This document shows, piece by piece, positions 46,884 to 55,393 of a stretch of 64,000 nt of DNA. The notes under the pieces are model-generated. The model saw nothing but the letters and a program-made list of their open reading frames with translations. It did no database searches and was not told the origin of the DNA. The position numbers and the translations under genes were made by a program. Positions within the stretch are counted from its first letter, which is position 1. Each line of letters starts with the position of its first letter. The DNA is taken from contig JAENZX010000020.1 in NCBI GenBank assembly GCA_016841045.1, forward strand, positions 1 through 64,000. Direction: 5' to 3'. This DNA comes from Thermincola carboxydiphila (GTDB lineage: Bacteria; Bacillota; Thermincolia; Thermincolales; UBA2595).

Positions 46884-47792
46884 ATGCAGGTCATTAATAA
46901 ACCGGGATATTTACGTTTAGAAAAAGACAAGCTGAATAAAAAGGTAAAAGAAGCCAAAAAATTCCTAACCGAATGCAATTTATGTCCACATGATTGTAGA
47001 GTCAACAGAAAAGAAGCACTGGGGTTTTGCCGAGCTTCTGACAAGGTTATAATATCCAGTTATGGTCCTCATTTTGGTGAAGAATCACCTTTGGTTGGCA
47101 AAAACGGGTCAGGAACAATATTTTTTGGTTACTGTAATATGCGGTGTGTTTTTTGTCAAAATTGTGAGCTGAGTTTTGGTGGGGAGGGAAAAGCTGCATC
47201 CAATGAAGAATTGGCTGAAATCATGCTTACTCTCCAAAACCATTATAGTTGTCACAACATAAATTTGGTTTCGCCTACTCACTTTGTTCCAAATATTATG
47301 GAGGCACTGTCATTAGCAGCAGAAAAAGGATTAAACTTGCCTTTGGTTTATAATTGTGGCGGTTATGAGAATATGGAAACCCTAAGTTTATTGGACGGGG
47401 TAATTGATATATATATGCCTGATTTTAAATATCACTTTGTTGAAAGAGGAGAAAAGTATTCCAAAGTAAAAGACTATCCACAAAAGGTAAAACAGGCGTT
47501 AAAGGAGATGGATCGTCAGGTAGGAGGACTAAAAACCGACGAACGGGGAATTGCTTACAAGGGATTAATTATTAGGCACTTAATGTTGCCGGGAGGTCTT
47601 GAGGATACTAAAGAGATACTAAAATTTATTAAAGAACAATTATCTTCTGACTGTTTGGTTAATCTAATGGATCAATATTATCCTGCTCATCAGGCTTTTG
47701 AATTTAAAGAAATTTCAAAACGGTTAACATCAGGGGAATATAAAGAAGCATTACTTTTTGCAAAAGACTTGGGTTTAAGATTAGCGCAATAA
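46884..47792 (+). CDS. Radical SAM protein, pyruvate formate-lyase-activase-like
   Basis: A 302 aa radical SAM enzyme with an N-terminal Cys motif (CNLCPHDCRVNR near residue 31, FCRA) and the SAM-cluster motif GYCNMRCVFCQNCELSF near residue 86. The layout matches the PflA-like group without an identified substrate. ATG 46884 follows ACTGGAGGCGAG. No glycyl-radical enzyme is adjacent. The 46609-46883 gap holds nothing else I recognise. Confidence 0.83.
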   Translation: MQVINKPGYLRLEKDKLNKKVKEAKKFLTECNLCPHDCRVNRKEALGFCRASDKVIISSYGPHFGEESPLVGKNGSGTIFFGYCNMRCVFCQNCELSFGGEGKAASNEELAEIMLTLQNHYSCHNINLVSPTHFVPNIMEALSLAAEKGLNLPLVYNCGGYENMETLSLLDGVIDIYMPDFKYHFVERGEKYSKVKDYPQKVKQALKEMDRQVGGLKTDERGIAYKGLIIRHLMLPGGLEDTKEILKFIKEQLSSDCLVNLMDQYYPAHQAFEFKEISKRLTSGEYKEALLFAKDLGLRLAQ

Positions 47793-47800
47793 CAAGGTCA

Positions 47801-48100
47801 TTAATTTGATAAGCTTTTTGTGTTTCTGGTTGAAGGGTCGGAAGGTTCATGTCTGGGAGCACTGACAATTGTAAGGCTGTTTAGGATTAGGGAATTTTCA
47901 GTTGTTTTGTTGCCCTCTGTAACCTTTTTGGTAAGTTCCAAGCGTGGGATGAAGACTGAAAACTCTTGAGGTACCGGCAAATTAGTTTTTCGCGTCATTT
48001 TAACTTTTATGCCAAAAATATTAATTTCAGCTTCATCAATATTGGCTTCTACTTGATCTTCCAGTCTAAATATATTTTTTAATTTAGAAATTATTTTCAC
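47801..48100 (-). CDS. Small protein of unknown function
   Basis: A 99 aa basic protein (MKIISKLKNIFRLEDQVEAN; INIFGIKVKMTRKTNLPVP) with an amphipathic start and a Ser/Thr-rich tail. GTG 48100 follows AAAGGGGC on the minus strand. No family recognised. It ends 8 bases from the convergent radical SAM gene. Confidence 0.6.
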   Translation of the reverse strand: MKIISKLKNIFRLEDQVEANIDEAEINIFGIKVKMTRKTNLPVPQEFSVFIPRLELTKKVTEGNKTTENSLILNSLTIVSAPRHEPSDPSTRNTKSLSN

Positions 48101-48325
48101 ACCAGGCAGCCCCTTTGCTAAATAATATCTGGGGTAAAAAAGTATTCCGTTAAATATTATGTAAATAAGTTAACAGAAGTTACGATATTTTTAAGAAAAA
48201 TACCATGACTGAAGAGTGAATAACTGTATACTATCCAAGCAACGAGGGAACTATAAGCAGGCATTGAATTATTAGTAATTCATAAAAACAGCGGCCAAAA
48301 GGTCGCCTATTTTTTGGGGGCTAAT

Positions 48326-48532
48326 ATGACTGTTGGTTCTAAGGTAAAACAGGCGGTATCCAACTTAAAAGGGATAAAAAGTACTCTGGAAGTTTACACT
48401 TTACAAACCGGGGATGAAGAAACTTCGTCTGCCTATAAAGAAGCATTAGTTGTTATTAATGAAGTACTGAATGATTTGGAAAAGAGGGTTCAAACCCTGG
48501 AATTAGAAGAACCACAGTTTAAGGGTTTATAA
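48326..48532 (+). CDS. DUF1657 family protein
   Basis: A 68 aa helical protein (MTVGSKVKQAVSNLKGIKSTLEVYTLQT…LNDLEKRVQTLELEEPQFKG) matching DUF1657. ATG 48326 follows TTGGGGGC; a frame four residues longer is unlikely. DUF1657 genes accompany spoVA2mob-type operons. First gene of the cluster that continues with DUF421, spoVAC, spoVAD and spoVAEb. Confidence 0.88.
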   Translation: MTVGSKVKQAVSNLKGIKSTLEVYTLQTGDEETSSAYKEALVVINEVLNDLEKRVQTLELEEPQFKGL

Positions 48533-48546
48533 GGGAGGGGAGCACG

Positions 48547-49404
48547 ATGAAGGAGTGGATAGATGTTTTAATTAGATCTGCATCCTTGTTTTTTTTAACT
48601 TTACTTTTGGTAAGGATTTTGGGAAAACGGCAGCCGTCAAGAATGACCCCCTTTAACTTTGTCAATTACATGGTAATAGCTATAATAGCGGCACTAATTT
48701 CGGTAAATTTAATTAATCCTGTCTGGGGGTCAATCGCTCTGGGGGTTTGGGTTATACTGCCTGTAACGCTTGATTATCTGGCTTTAAAAAGTAAATGGAT
48801 TCATGACCTGGTTAACGGAAAACCAACTATTCTGGTTAAAGACGGAAAGGTAATGGAAGAAAACTTAATTCAGGTTAAGTGTACGGGTGAAGAACTTTTA
48901 AGAGAACTGCGTTCAAAGAATGCATTCAATCTGGCTGATGTTGAATTTGCAGTTATGGAAACTACAGGCGATATAAATGTTATGATGAAGTCGGATAAAA
49001 AACCGGTAACTCCTTTCGATTTGGGTCGCAAAGTATCTCCCCGGCCCGAACCCCAAACGGTAATTTTGGACGGAAATATACTTAATGAACCACTTTCAAA
49101 TCTCGGTCTTAACCAGGAATGGTTAAAGGTTCAGTTAGAAAACATGGGAGTAACCCCGGATAACGTATTTATTGGACAAGTTGACGGTTCAGGTGATCTG
49201 TATATTGATCTTTTTGACGATGCCTTACAGGTCCCCCAGCCTAAAGTGAAAGAACTTGTCTTTGCCAATCTTGAAAAATGCCAGGCTGACCTAATGAGTT
49301 TTGCTTTGGACACAAAAGACCCCAAAATTAAAAATATGTATCTGCAGAATGCTAATAAGATTGAACAGATAACAGTGAAACTTGAACCATTCCTGTTAAG
49401 ATGA
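48547..49404 (+). CDS. DUF421 (YetF-like) membrane protein with a DUF1657-like C-terminus
   Basis: A 285 aa protein with two or three N-terminal transmembrane helices (residues 9-80) and the soluble DUF421 domain (VNGKPTILVKDGKVMEENL…RSKNAFNLADVEFAVMETTGDI). Unlike the paralogue at 51300-51986 it has about 55 extra residues (KVKELVFANLEKCQADLMSFALDTKDPKIKNMY…) that resemble DUF1657, so it seems to be a fusion. DUF421 proteins of such clusters influence spore heat resistance in Bacillus. ATG follows GGGAGGGGAG. Confidence 0.87.
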   Translation: MKEWIDVLIRSASLFFLTLLLVRILGKRQPSRMTPFNFVNYMVIAIIAALISVNLINPVWGSIALGVWVILPVTLDYLALKSKWIHDLVNGKPTILVKDGKVMEENLIQVKCTGEELLRELRSKNAFNLADVEFAVMETTGDINVMMKSDKKPVTPFDLGRKVSPRPEPQTVILDGNILNEPLSNLGLNQEWLKVQLENMGVTPDNVFIGQVDGSGDLYIDLFDDALQVPQPKVKELVFANLEKCQADLMSFALDTKDPKIKNMYLQNANKIEQITVKLEPFLLR

Positions 49405-49417
49405 GGTGATTAACAAA

Positions 49418-49897
49418 ATGTCCAACAAGAAAATAAAAAAGCTTACACCAACACAGCAGGAGTATAAAAAGTTTGCCAAAGACAGGGTGCCCAAACGTCC
49501 GGTACTGTTAAATTCCATCAGGGCATTCATTGCCGGAGGTATTATTTGTACCATTGGACAGGGATTACAGTGGATGTTTATGACTTATTTTGGCTTTACT
49601 GAAATAACCGCAGGTAACCCTACGGTAGCGGTATTAATAATAATATCTGTCTTACTTACCGGGTTTGGGGTCTATGATCATATTGCCCAGTGGGCAGGTG
49701 CGGGAACTGCGGTTCCTGTCACCGGATTTGCCAACACTGTAGCTTCGGCGGCCATTGAACACCGTACCGAGGGTTATGTACTGGGTGTTGGCGGAAATAT
49801 GTTTAAACTCGCTGGTTCTGTAATTGCATACGGAGTCTTTTCAGCTTTTGTTGTTGCTCTGATTAAGATTACGATTAAAGCGCTGGGGGGTATATAA
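49418..49897 (+). CDS. spoVAC: Stage V sporulation protein AC
   Basis: Membrane component of the SpoVA channel that moves dipicolinic acid into the forespore and out on germination. The 159 aa product has hydrophobic helices near residues 27-55, 62-82 and 130-155 and family blocks RPVLLNSIRAFIAGGIICTIGQ and GAGTAVPVTGFANTVASAAIEHR. ATG 49418 follows GAGGTGAT; GTG 49406 overlaps that site. Its TAA shares bases with the spoVAD ATG. Confidence 0.94.
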   Translation: MSNKKIKKLTPTQQEYKKFAKDRVPKRPVLLNSIRAFIAGGIICTIGQGLQWMFMTYFGFTEITAGNPTVAVLIIISVLLTGFGVYDHIAQWAGAGTAVPVTGFANTVASAAIEHRTEGYVLGVGGNMFKLAGSVIAYGVFSAFVVALIKITIKALGGI

Positions 49898-50898
49898 TGC
49901 TAAAGGGTCATCAAACGTGGGTATTCGATACAAAACCGGTTATTCGTGCCTCAGCGGCAGTAGGTGGTCCCTTTGAAGCAAAAGGTGCTCTCGCCGACGA
50001 TTTCGATATCCTTCATGAGGATGTATGGCTGGGACAGGACAGTTTCGAAAAAGCCGAGAAAAAGATGCTGGAACAGGCCTGTGAAAAAGCAATTGATAAA
50101 GCAGGGATGAAAAAAGAGGATGTTCAGTTTTTTCTTAGCGGTGACCTGATGAATCAGATAATTTCCAGCAGCTTCGCAGCACGTACTCTGGGAAGGCCTT
50201 ATTTAGGTCTGTTTGGTGCCTGTTCCAGTTCAATGGAAGGGCTGGCGCTTGCGGCTTTAATAGTTAACAGTAAAGCAGCTGAAAATGCCTTGGCAGCAGC
50301 ATCGAGCCATAATGTAGCGGCAGAAAAACAATTTAGGTATCCTACTGAATACGGTTCTCAGAAACCACCAACAGCTCAGTGGACCGTAACCGGAGCCGGT
50401 GCCGCGCTGGTATCTCAAAAAGGTGAGGGGCCGAGGGTTACGTCTGCAACCATCGGAAGAGTCATAGACATGGGGCTGTCTGACCCTTTTAACATGGGGG
50501 CTGCGATGGCTCCTGCTGCTGTTGATACTATTCAGACACATTTGCGGGATCTAAACAGAGATCCGAATTACTATGATCTGATTGCTACAGGAGATTTGGG
50601 TAGCATAGGACATGAAATCACAGGCGATTTATTAGATAAGCATGGTATTAAAATACCTCCCGAAATTTTTACTGATTGCGGTATTTTAATTTATAAAAAA
50701 GAGCAGCCTGTACTAGCAGGGGGAAGTGGCTGCGGCTGCTCTGCTACAGTGGCATACGGACATTTTCTTAACCGGATGCGAAAAGGGGAACTAAAAAGAT
50801 TACTGATTGTTGCAACCGGAGCTTTGATGTCCCCGATATCCTATCAGCAAAAAGAGACTATACCTTGTATAGCCCATGCTGTCTCTATAGAAATGTAA
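49897..50898 (+). CDS. spoVAD: Stage V sporulation protein AD
   Basis: Dipicolinic-acid-binding soluble component of the SpoVA complex, with a thiolase/ketosynthase-like fold. The 333 aa chain has LKGHQTWVFDTKPVI at the start, GLFGACSSSMEGLALAA near residue 106, and GGSGCGCSATVAYGHFLNRM near residue 275. ATG 49897 overlaps the spoVAC stop. Confidence 0.95.
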   Translation: MLKGHQTWVFDTKPVIRASAAVGGPFEAKGALADDFDILHEDVWLGQDSFEKAEKKMLEQACEKAIDKAGMKKEDVQFFLSGDLMNQIISSSFAARTLGRPYLGLFGACSSSMEGLALAALIVNSKAAENALAAASSHNVAAEKQFRYPTEYGSQKPPTAQWTVTGAGAALVSQKGEGPRVTSATIGRVIDMGLSDPFNMGAAMAPAAVDTIQTHLRDLNRDPNYYDLIATGDLGSIGHEITGDLLDKHGIKIPPEIFTDCGILIYKKEQPVLAGGSGCGCSATVAYGHFLNRMRKGELKRLLIVATGALMSPISYQQKETIPCIAHAVSIEM

Positions 50899-50915
50899 AA
50901 GGTGGGTGTAAAGAA

Positions 50916-51269
50916 TTGGAAAAATTTATCTGGGCATTTATTGTAGGTGGCGGTATTTGTGTTATAGGACAACTGATGTTTGATGTATTAAGGCTCACTC
51001 CAGCCCATACCATGAGTACACTGGTAGTAGTAGGAGCTATTCTCGGTGGACTGGATCTCTATGAGCCATTGGTAAAGTTTGCGGGTGCCGGAGCTTCAGT
51101 ACCGATAAGCAGCTTCGGTAATTCGCTAGTTCAGGGAGCTTTAACAGAATCAGAAAAAACTGGTGTTGTCGGAGTACTTACAGGAATTTTTGAAGTAACC
51201 AGCGCTGGTGTTTCTGCAGCGATTATTTTTGGATTTTTAGGATCATTAATTTTTAAGCCTAAAGGATAA
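50916..51269 (+). CDS. spoVAE: Stage V sporulation protein AE (AEb type)
   Basis: Third SpoVA channel component in this cluster, 117 aa with three or four hydrophobic segments and the blocks FIVGGGICVIGQLMFD near residue 7, GAGASVPISSFGNSLVQGAL near residue 56, and a C-terminal hydrophobic helix. TTG 50916 follows AAAGGTGGG. A frame from 50865 would overlap spoVAD and adds an unlikely N-terminus. Confidence 0.9.
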   Translation: MEKFIWAFIVGGGICVIGQLMFDVLRLTPAHTMSTLVVVGAILGGLDLYEPLVKFAGAGASVPISSFGNSLVQGALTESEKTGVVGVLTGIFEVTSAGVSAAIIFGFLGSLIFKPKG

Positions 51270-51276
51270 AATTTAG

Positions 51277-51300
51277 ACCCACCAATTTTGGTGGGTTCTT
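51277..51300. terminator. Bidirectional terminator between spoVAE and the DUF421 paralogue
   Basis: ACCCACCA (51277-51284) pairs with TGGTGGGT (51289-51296) around ATTT. It sits between two convergent stop codons; the reverse direction also has a T-rich tail. Confidence 0.7.
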
Positions 51301-51986
51301 TAGGGAGCATTTTTATATTTATCAACATATAAATTACCTGATGAATCCAGGGTGCCGATAAATACTTCTTTAATATCTGTTATACCCTGCTTATTTAATT
51401 CATTAAACAGCCAATTTCGGTTAAGTTTGCATCTTTCAAGGTTTTTCTGAATTACTTCACCTTCAAGTATAAGTGCTGTAGAGAGTCCTTTATACTCTGT
51501 TGGAATATTCAGGTCGTTAGGGGTAACAGGTAATTGTTGAGATTTTTTTAATACTGAAAGATTACCGTTAGTTTCAAGGATGGCAAATTCTACGTCTGCT
51601 AAATCAAAGGCGCCTTTTAGTCTTAACTGTTCTAATAATTCTTTAGTTTTATATCGCATTTTAGCCATGTTGTTTTCAAGTATTTTACCATTTCTTACAA
51701 CTAGTACCGGATCGCCGTCAATTAGTTTACTTAACATACGGGATTTTAGAGTTACAAATTGCAAAATAAAAGCTAAACTCATCCATGAAGCCAGGCCAAG
51801 CAGTTGTAAACCCAGGTTTTTGTTAAAATCAATGATATCTGCAGCAATGGAACCGACTGTTATACCAATAACGTAGTCAAAAAAAGTCAATTGACTAACC
51901 TGTTGTTTACCCAGAATCCGGGTGAAAATTAAGAGGGTAAAGAAAGCCACCACTGATCTTAGAATAATTTGTACAGCTTCATTCAT
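51300..51986 (-). CDS. DUF421 (YetF-like) membrane protein
   Basis: A 228 aa paralogue of the 48547-49404 gene, without the C-terminal extension. Three N-terminal transmembrane helices (IILRSVVAFFTLLIFTRILG; YVIGITVGSIAADII; LGLASWMSLAFILQFV) and the DUF421 domain (LIDGDPVLVVRNGKILENNM, LKGAFDLADVEFAILETNG). ATG 51986 on the minus strand follows GGAAGTGAT. Convergent with the spoVA genes and followed upstream by DUF1657, a mirror arrangement. Confidence 0.87.
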   Translation of the reverse strand: MNEAVQIILRSVVAFFTLLIFTRILGKQQVSQLTFFDYVIGITVGSIAADIIDFNKNLGLQLLGLASWMSLAFILQFVTLKSRMLSKLIDGDPVLVVRNGKILENNMAKMRYKTKELLEQLRLKGAFDLADVEFAILETNGNLSVLKKSQQLPVTPNDLNIPTEYKGLSTALILEGEVIQKNLERCKLNRNWLFNELNKQGITDIKEVFIGTLDSSGNLYVDKYKNAP

Positions 51987-52079
51987 ACTTATCACTTCCG
52001 TAGTTTGATTCTTGTTTTAAGTATGAAAATAAAAGCCCATGCCTTTTAGCAGGAGCTTTTATTTCTAGGGAATTAGTAA

Positions 52080-52301
52080 CTATGGCTTTTTCTGTGGATC
52101 CATTTTAAATTGAGGTTCCTGCTGCTCAATGTAATTTACGCGGCCTTTTAGGGAGGTACAGATAGTGCTAACCTGACCGCTCAAATCATTAAACATTTGC
52201 TGGGCATTTTTATCTTGAGTTTCAAGAGCAAAAGTTTTTAGGTTGGCTGCAGCTCCTTCAAGGCTGGCTAGAGTTTGATGCATTTTGTCACCGACAGTCA
52301 A
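52080..52301 (-). CDS. DUF1657 family protein
   Basis: A 73 aa helical protein (MTVGDKMHQTLASLEGAAAN; FALETQDKNAQQMFNDL; YIEQQEPQFKMDPQKKP) of the DUF1657 family, paralogous to 48326-48532. TTG 52301 on the minus strand follows AAGGAGGA. Precedes the DUF421 paralogue by about 90 bases. Confidence 0.87.
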   Translation of the reverse strand: MTVGDKMHQTLASLEGAAANLKTFALETQDKNAQQMFNDLSGQVSTICTSLKGRVNYIEQQEPQFKMDPQKKP

Positions 52302-52400
52302 AATAGAAGTCCTCCTTATAAATTTAAATTTTTGGAACCAGCATTAGTATATCCGTAATCAGAATGAGTAATGCTGGAAAATATAACAGACTAATACTTT

Positions 52401-52979
52401 TTAGTTTGGAGTTGCAACAATCAAAATTTCATTATATAAAATTTTTTTAAACTTTTTTTTAATCATCGGGCTAAAATTCTCTTGTTCAAATAGTGACATA
52501 TATTGTTTTTCGTTTCTTATAAAATTTCCATTATCAAAGATTTTCATAAAACTGTTATTAAGTGACTGAAATTCACAGTAGTAGGGTTCAAGGACAACTA
52601 CTTTTCCGTTAGGCTTTAGTACTCTATGAAATTCCTGAATATAAGGAACTAACTCCTCTGTCGAAATATGATGAAGTACTGCTATTATTACAATATAATT
52701 CAAAGAATTTGATGCTATTGACAGGTGTTTATCTTCCAAAACCATAAATTTGTAATCGGGATACTGTTTTCTCGCATATTTCACTCTAACAGGGTTGATA
52801 TCCACTCCCAGATAACTAGAAGGTTCGAACATTAGACTGTTAGAACCTGTACCAGACCCAAAATCTAATACAATTTTATTTTTGAAGTCAAATTGAGAAG
52901 TCAGGATGTTATGAATATATAACTTGGAAAACCACTTGGGTCTCACCAAATAACTATAGAGTGAGGGAGATAATTCCAA
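52401..52979 (-). CDS. Class I SAM-dependent methyltransferase
   Basis: A 192 aa methyltransferase with the SAM motif VLDFGSGTGSNSLMF near residue 37, the acidic residue in YLGVDINPVRV and the post-motif IIAVLHHISTEELVPYIQEFHRVLKPNGKVVVLEP near residue 98. Substrate unknown. TTG start follows GAGGAGGTG on the minus strand. Its AT-rich codon use differs somewhat from the neighbouring housekeeping genes. Confidence 0.82.
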   Translation of the reverse strand: MELSPSLYSYLVRPKWFSKLYIHNILTSQFDFKNKIVLDFGSGTGSNSLMFEPSSYLGVDINPVRVKYARKQYPDYKFMVLEDKHLSIASNSLNYIVIIAVLHHISTEELVPYIQEFHRVLKPNGKVVVLEPYYCEFQSLNNSFMKIFDNGNFIRNEKQYMSLFEQENFSPMIKKKFKKILYNEILIVATPN

Positions 52980-53132
52980 AGTAGTGACACCTCCTCAGAT
53001 TAACAATTTAATACTAAGATACCCATAAACGTTACCTTACATAGGGGTAAAATAATGTATATCGTGATTTTTTTTGCTAATTGGAGGAATTCTGTAATAT
53101 AGGTAGAACTATACTTTTTGTGGCTGAAAAGG

Positions 53133-53159
53133 TTGATTTTCACAGAAACGGCGTATAAT
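53133..53159 (+). promoter_or_regulatory. Possible promoter of the yicC-metK block
   Basis: TATAAT at 53154-53159 with TTGATT at 53133-53138; the spacer is a short 15 bp. Fifty-five bases upstream of the yicC ATG. Confidence 0.45.
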
Positions 53160-53213
53160 ATTGTGAAACAGAGACCTAACGTCAAATGTAAAACTTATGA
53201 GGTGGACATAATA

Positions 53214-54092
53214 ATGATTAAAAGCATGACAGGATATGGCAGAGGTGAAAACCAGCATGAAAGCAAGTCCTTCACTGTAGAGATAAGATCTGTTAATCAC
53301 CGGTTCGGTGAAGTTGTAATCAGGCTTCCAAAGTATTATATTGCCCTGGAGGATAGAATCAGAAAACTTATTTTGGGGCGTGTTTCCAGGGGAAGACTGG
53401 ATGTTTTTATTACTGTAGACGATTCGGGAAGTGAGAATAAGTCGATTCGGGTTGACAAAGGGCTTGCCATGGCGTATTATAATGCATTGGAGGAATTAAG
53501 GGAAACCATTGGAATTGAAGGAAAACCTAGCCTAATTGACATTTCCAGGTTTTCTGACGTTATTCGCCTTGAAGAAGTCCAGGAGGATATCGAAAAGCTT
53601 TGGCCTTTCTTTAAAACGGCAGTTAGTGATGCCCTTGGCCAGTTGATAGATATGAGGACAACCGAAGGACTCAGATTGAGAGAGGATCTTCTCAAAAGAG
53701 TTGGCAGGCTGGAGGAGTACACTTCGGCCATTGGCGAACGAGCACCTCTGGTGGTAAATGAATACAAAGAAAAACTTAAAACGAGGATAAACGAGCTTCT
53801 AACAGATGTAGAAATAGATGAAACCCGCCTGATTGTGGAGACAGCAGTTTTTGCTGATCGAAGCAGCATTACTGAAGAGCTTGTTAGGCTCCGGAGTCAT
53901 TTTAAGGAATTAAGAGCCACCATGGATATGGAAGAGTCTGTCGGCCGCAAGCTTGACTTCCTTGTCCAGGAATTAAACCGGGAGTTTAACACAATCGGTT
54001 CAAAAGCCAACGATCTTGAAATTTCGTCCACTGTAATTAAAGCAAAAAGTGAAGTGGAGAAAATTAGGGAACAGGTTCAAAATATAGAATAA
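53214..54092 (+). CDS. yicC: YicC/YloC family endoribonuclease
   Basis: The 292 aa protein begins MIKSMTGYGRGE, the hallmark of the YicC/YloC family; ATG 53214 follows GAGGTGGAC and a longer frame would include the promoter. The C-terminal block GRKLDFLVQELNREFNTIGSKANDLEISSTVIKAKSEVEKIREQVQNIE is the conserved DUF1732 part. Members act as endoribonucleases. It heads the conserved yicC-remA-gmk-rpoZ-coaBC order of Firmicutes. Confidence 0.95.
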   Translation: MIKSMTGYGRGENQHESKSFTVEIRSVNHRFGEVVIRLPKYYIALEDRIRKLILGRVSRGRLDVFITVDDSGSENKSIRVDKGLAMAYYNALEELRETIGIEGKPSLIDISRFSDVIRLEEVQEDIEKLWPFFKTAVSDALGQLIDMRTTEGLRLREDLLKRVGRLEEYTSAIGERAPLVVNEYKEKLKTRINELLTDVEIDETRLIVETAVFADRSSITEELVRLRSHFKELRATMDMEESVGRKLDFLVQELNREFNTIGSKANDLEISSTVIKAKSEVEKIREQVQNIE

Positions 54093-54191
54093 AATTATAG
54101 TATATTTGAAAATACTCTAGTAAAAGGTCTTTTACCAGACCCACTAGGTTTGGAGAATAAATCGGTTACCTAAAAAGAGGAGGTTTCATTA

Positions 54192-54467
54192 ATGGATATT
54201 AAACTGATAAATATTGGATTTGGCAATATTGTTTCTGCTAACAGAATTATTGCCATTGTCAGCCCTGAATCTGCCCCTATTAAAAGGATTATTTCCGAGG
54301 CGAGAGACCGGGGAATGCTGATTGATGCCACTTATGGCCGCAGAACCAGGGCGGTTATAATTACTGACAGTGACCATATTATTTTATCGGCAGTTCAACC
54401 AGAGACTGTGGCTCACCGTCTGGCAACGAAAGATAATTCCCAGGATCGTGACGAAGTTTCCGAATAA
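54192..54467 (+). CDS. remA: RemA/DUF370 family extracellular matrix regulator
   Basis: A 91 aa DNA-binding protein ([20 protein letters not shown]…[33 protein letters not shown]), family DUF370/RemA. In Bacillus RemA activates biofilm matrix and osmoprotection genes. ATG follows GAGGAGGT. It sits directly before gmk, as in other Firmicutes. Confidence 0.94.
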   Translation: MDIKLINIGFGNIVSANRIIAIVSPESAPIKRIISEARDRGMLIDATYGRRTRAVIITDSDHIILSAVQPETVAHRLATKDNSQDRDEVSE

Positions 54468-54493
54468 ATAAAAAGATATAAGGGAGTTGTGGC

Positions 54494-55129
54494 ATGAGCG
54501 TAACGGGGTCACTGATTGTTATCTCAGGACCGTCCGGGACAGGAAAGGGTACAATTTGTAAATCCTTGTTTCAACGGCGGCCTGATATGTTTTATTCAGT
54601 TTCTGCCACTACCAGACCACCTAGAGCGGGAGAAGTTGATGGGATTCATTACCATTTTCTGGGGAAACAGTTGTTTGCGGAAATGGTTGAACGGGATGAA
54701 TTCCTGGAGTGGGCGGAAGTCTACGACAATATGTATGGTACGCCTAAAATACCTGTTACAGAAGCATTGCAAAAGGGAAGGGATGTACTGCTTGAAATTG
54801 ATGTGCAGGGTGCCCTGAAAGTAAAAAGCAAGGCACCGTGGGGAGTATATATTTTTATTGTGCCGCCCTCCCTTCAGATTCTAAGATCAAGAATAGTTAG
54901 CCGTGGTACTGATTCGATGGAAGTAATTGATAAAAGAATGGCCAAGGCTCTTGGTGAATTGGCGCATCTACATGAATATAATTATGTTATAATTAATGAT
55001 GTCCTCGAAGATGCGGTAAGCAAGGTAGAGAGCATTATCAATGCCGAAAAGTGCCGATCACACAGATACCAACTTTTTGGTAATGCTGATGTTAATCAGC
55101 CACTAGTGACAGAGAACGTACCTGAATAA
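54494..55129 (+). CDS. gmk: Guanylate kinase
   Basis: Phosphorylates GMP to GDP. The 211 aa protein has the P-loop ISGPSGTGKGTI near residue 11, the GMP-binding block SVSATTRPPRAGEVDGIHYHFL near residue 36 and LLEIDVQGALKVK near residue 96. ATG follows AAGGGAGT. Confidence 0.97.
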   Translation: MSVTGSLIVISGPSGTGKGTICKSLFQRRPDMFYSVSATTRPPRAGEVDGIHYHFLGKQLFAEMVERDEFLEWAEVYDNMYGTPKIPVTEALQKGRDVLLEIDVQGALKVKSKAPWGVYIFIVPPSLQILRSRIVSRGTDSMEVIDKRMAKALGELAHLHEYNYVIINDVLEDAVSKVESIINAEKCRSHRYQLFGNADVNQPLVTENVPE

Positions 55130-55160
55130 ATTTCAGGAATACTTATTAAGGGGGTTTATT

Positions 55161-55367
55161 ATGAAGCAACCTTCTTTGGATGCTTTAATGAGCCATGTCG
55201 ACAGTAAATATACGCTGGTAGTTGCTGCAGCCAAAAGAGCTAGGGAACTAACCGAAGGTTCAGAGCAGCTTGTTGATTCTGATTCATACAAACCGGTTTC
55301 AATCGCCCTGCATGAGATTTCCGAAAACAAAATTAATTATGAACGAACAAAAACCGGTATCAAGTAA
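55161..55367 (+). CDS. rpoZ: RNA polymerase omega subunit
   Basis: A 68 aa subunit aiding RNA polymerase assembly. The conserved motif YTLVVAAAKRARELTEG is at residues 15-31 and SIALHEISENKINYE near the end. ATG follows AAGGGGGT. Directly between gmk and coaBC as in many Firmicutes. Confidence 0.94.
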   Translation: MKQPSLDALMSHVDSKYTLVVAAAKRARELTEGSEQLVDSDSYKPVSIALHEISENKINYERTKTGIK

Positions 55368-55393
55368 TATCCGGATGAAGTGGTGATAGGTAA

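Noticed and set aside
48140-48325. Sigma-G promoter before the spoVA cluster
   Set aside because: GCATT and CATAAAA near 48261-48290 are only 15 bp apart, too close for the sigma-G consensus, so no promoter is called.
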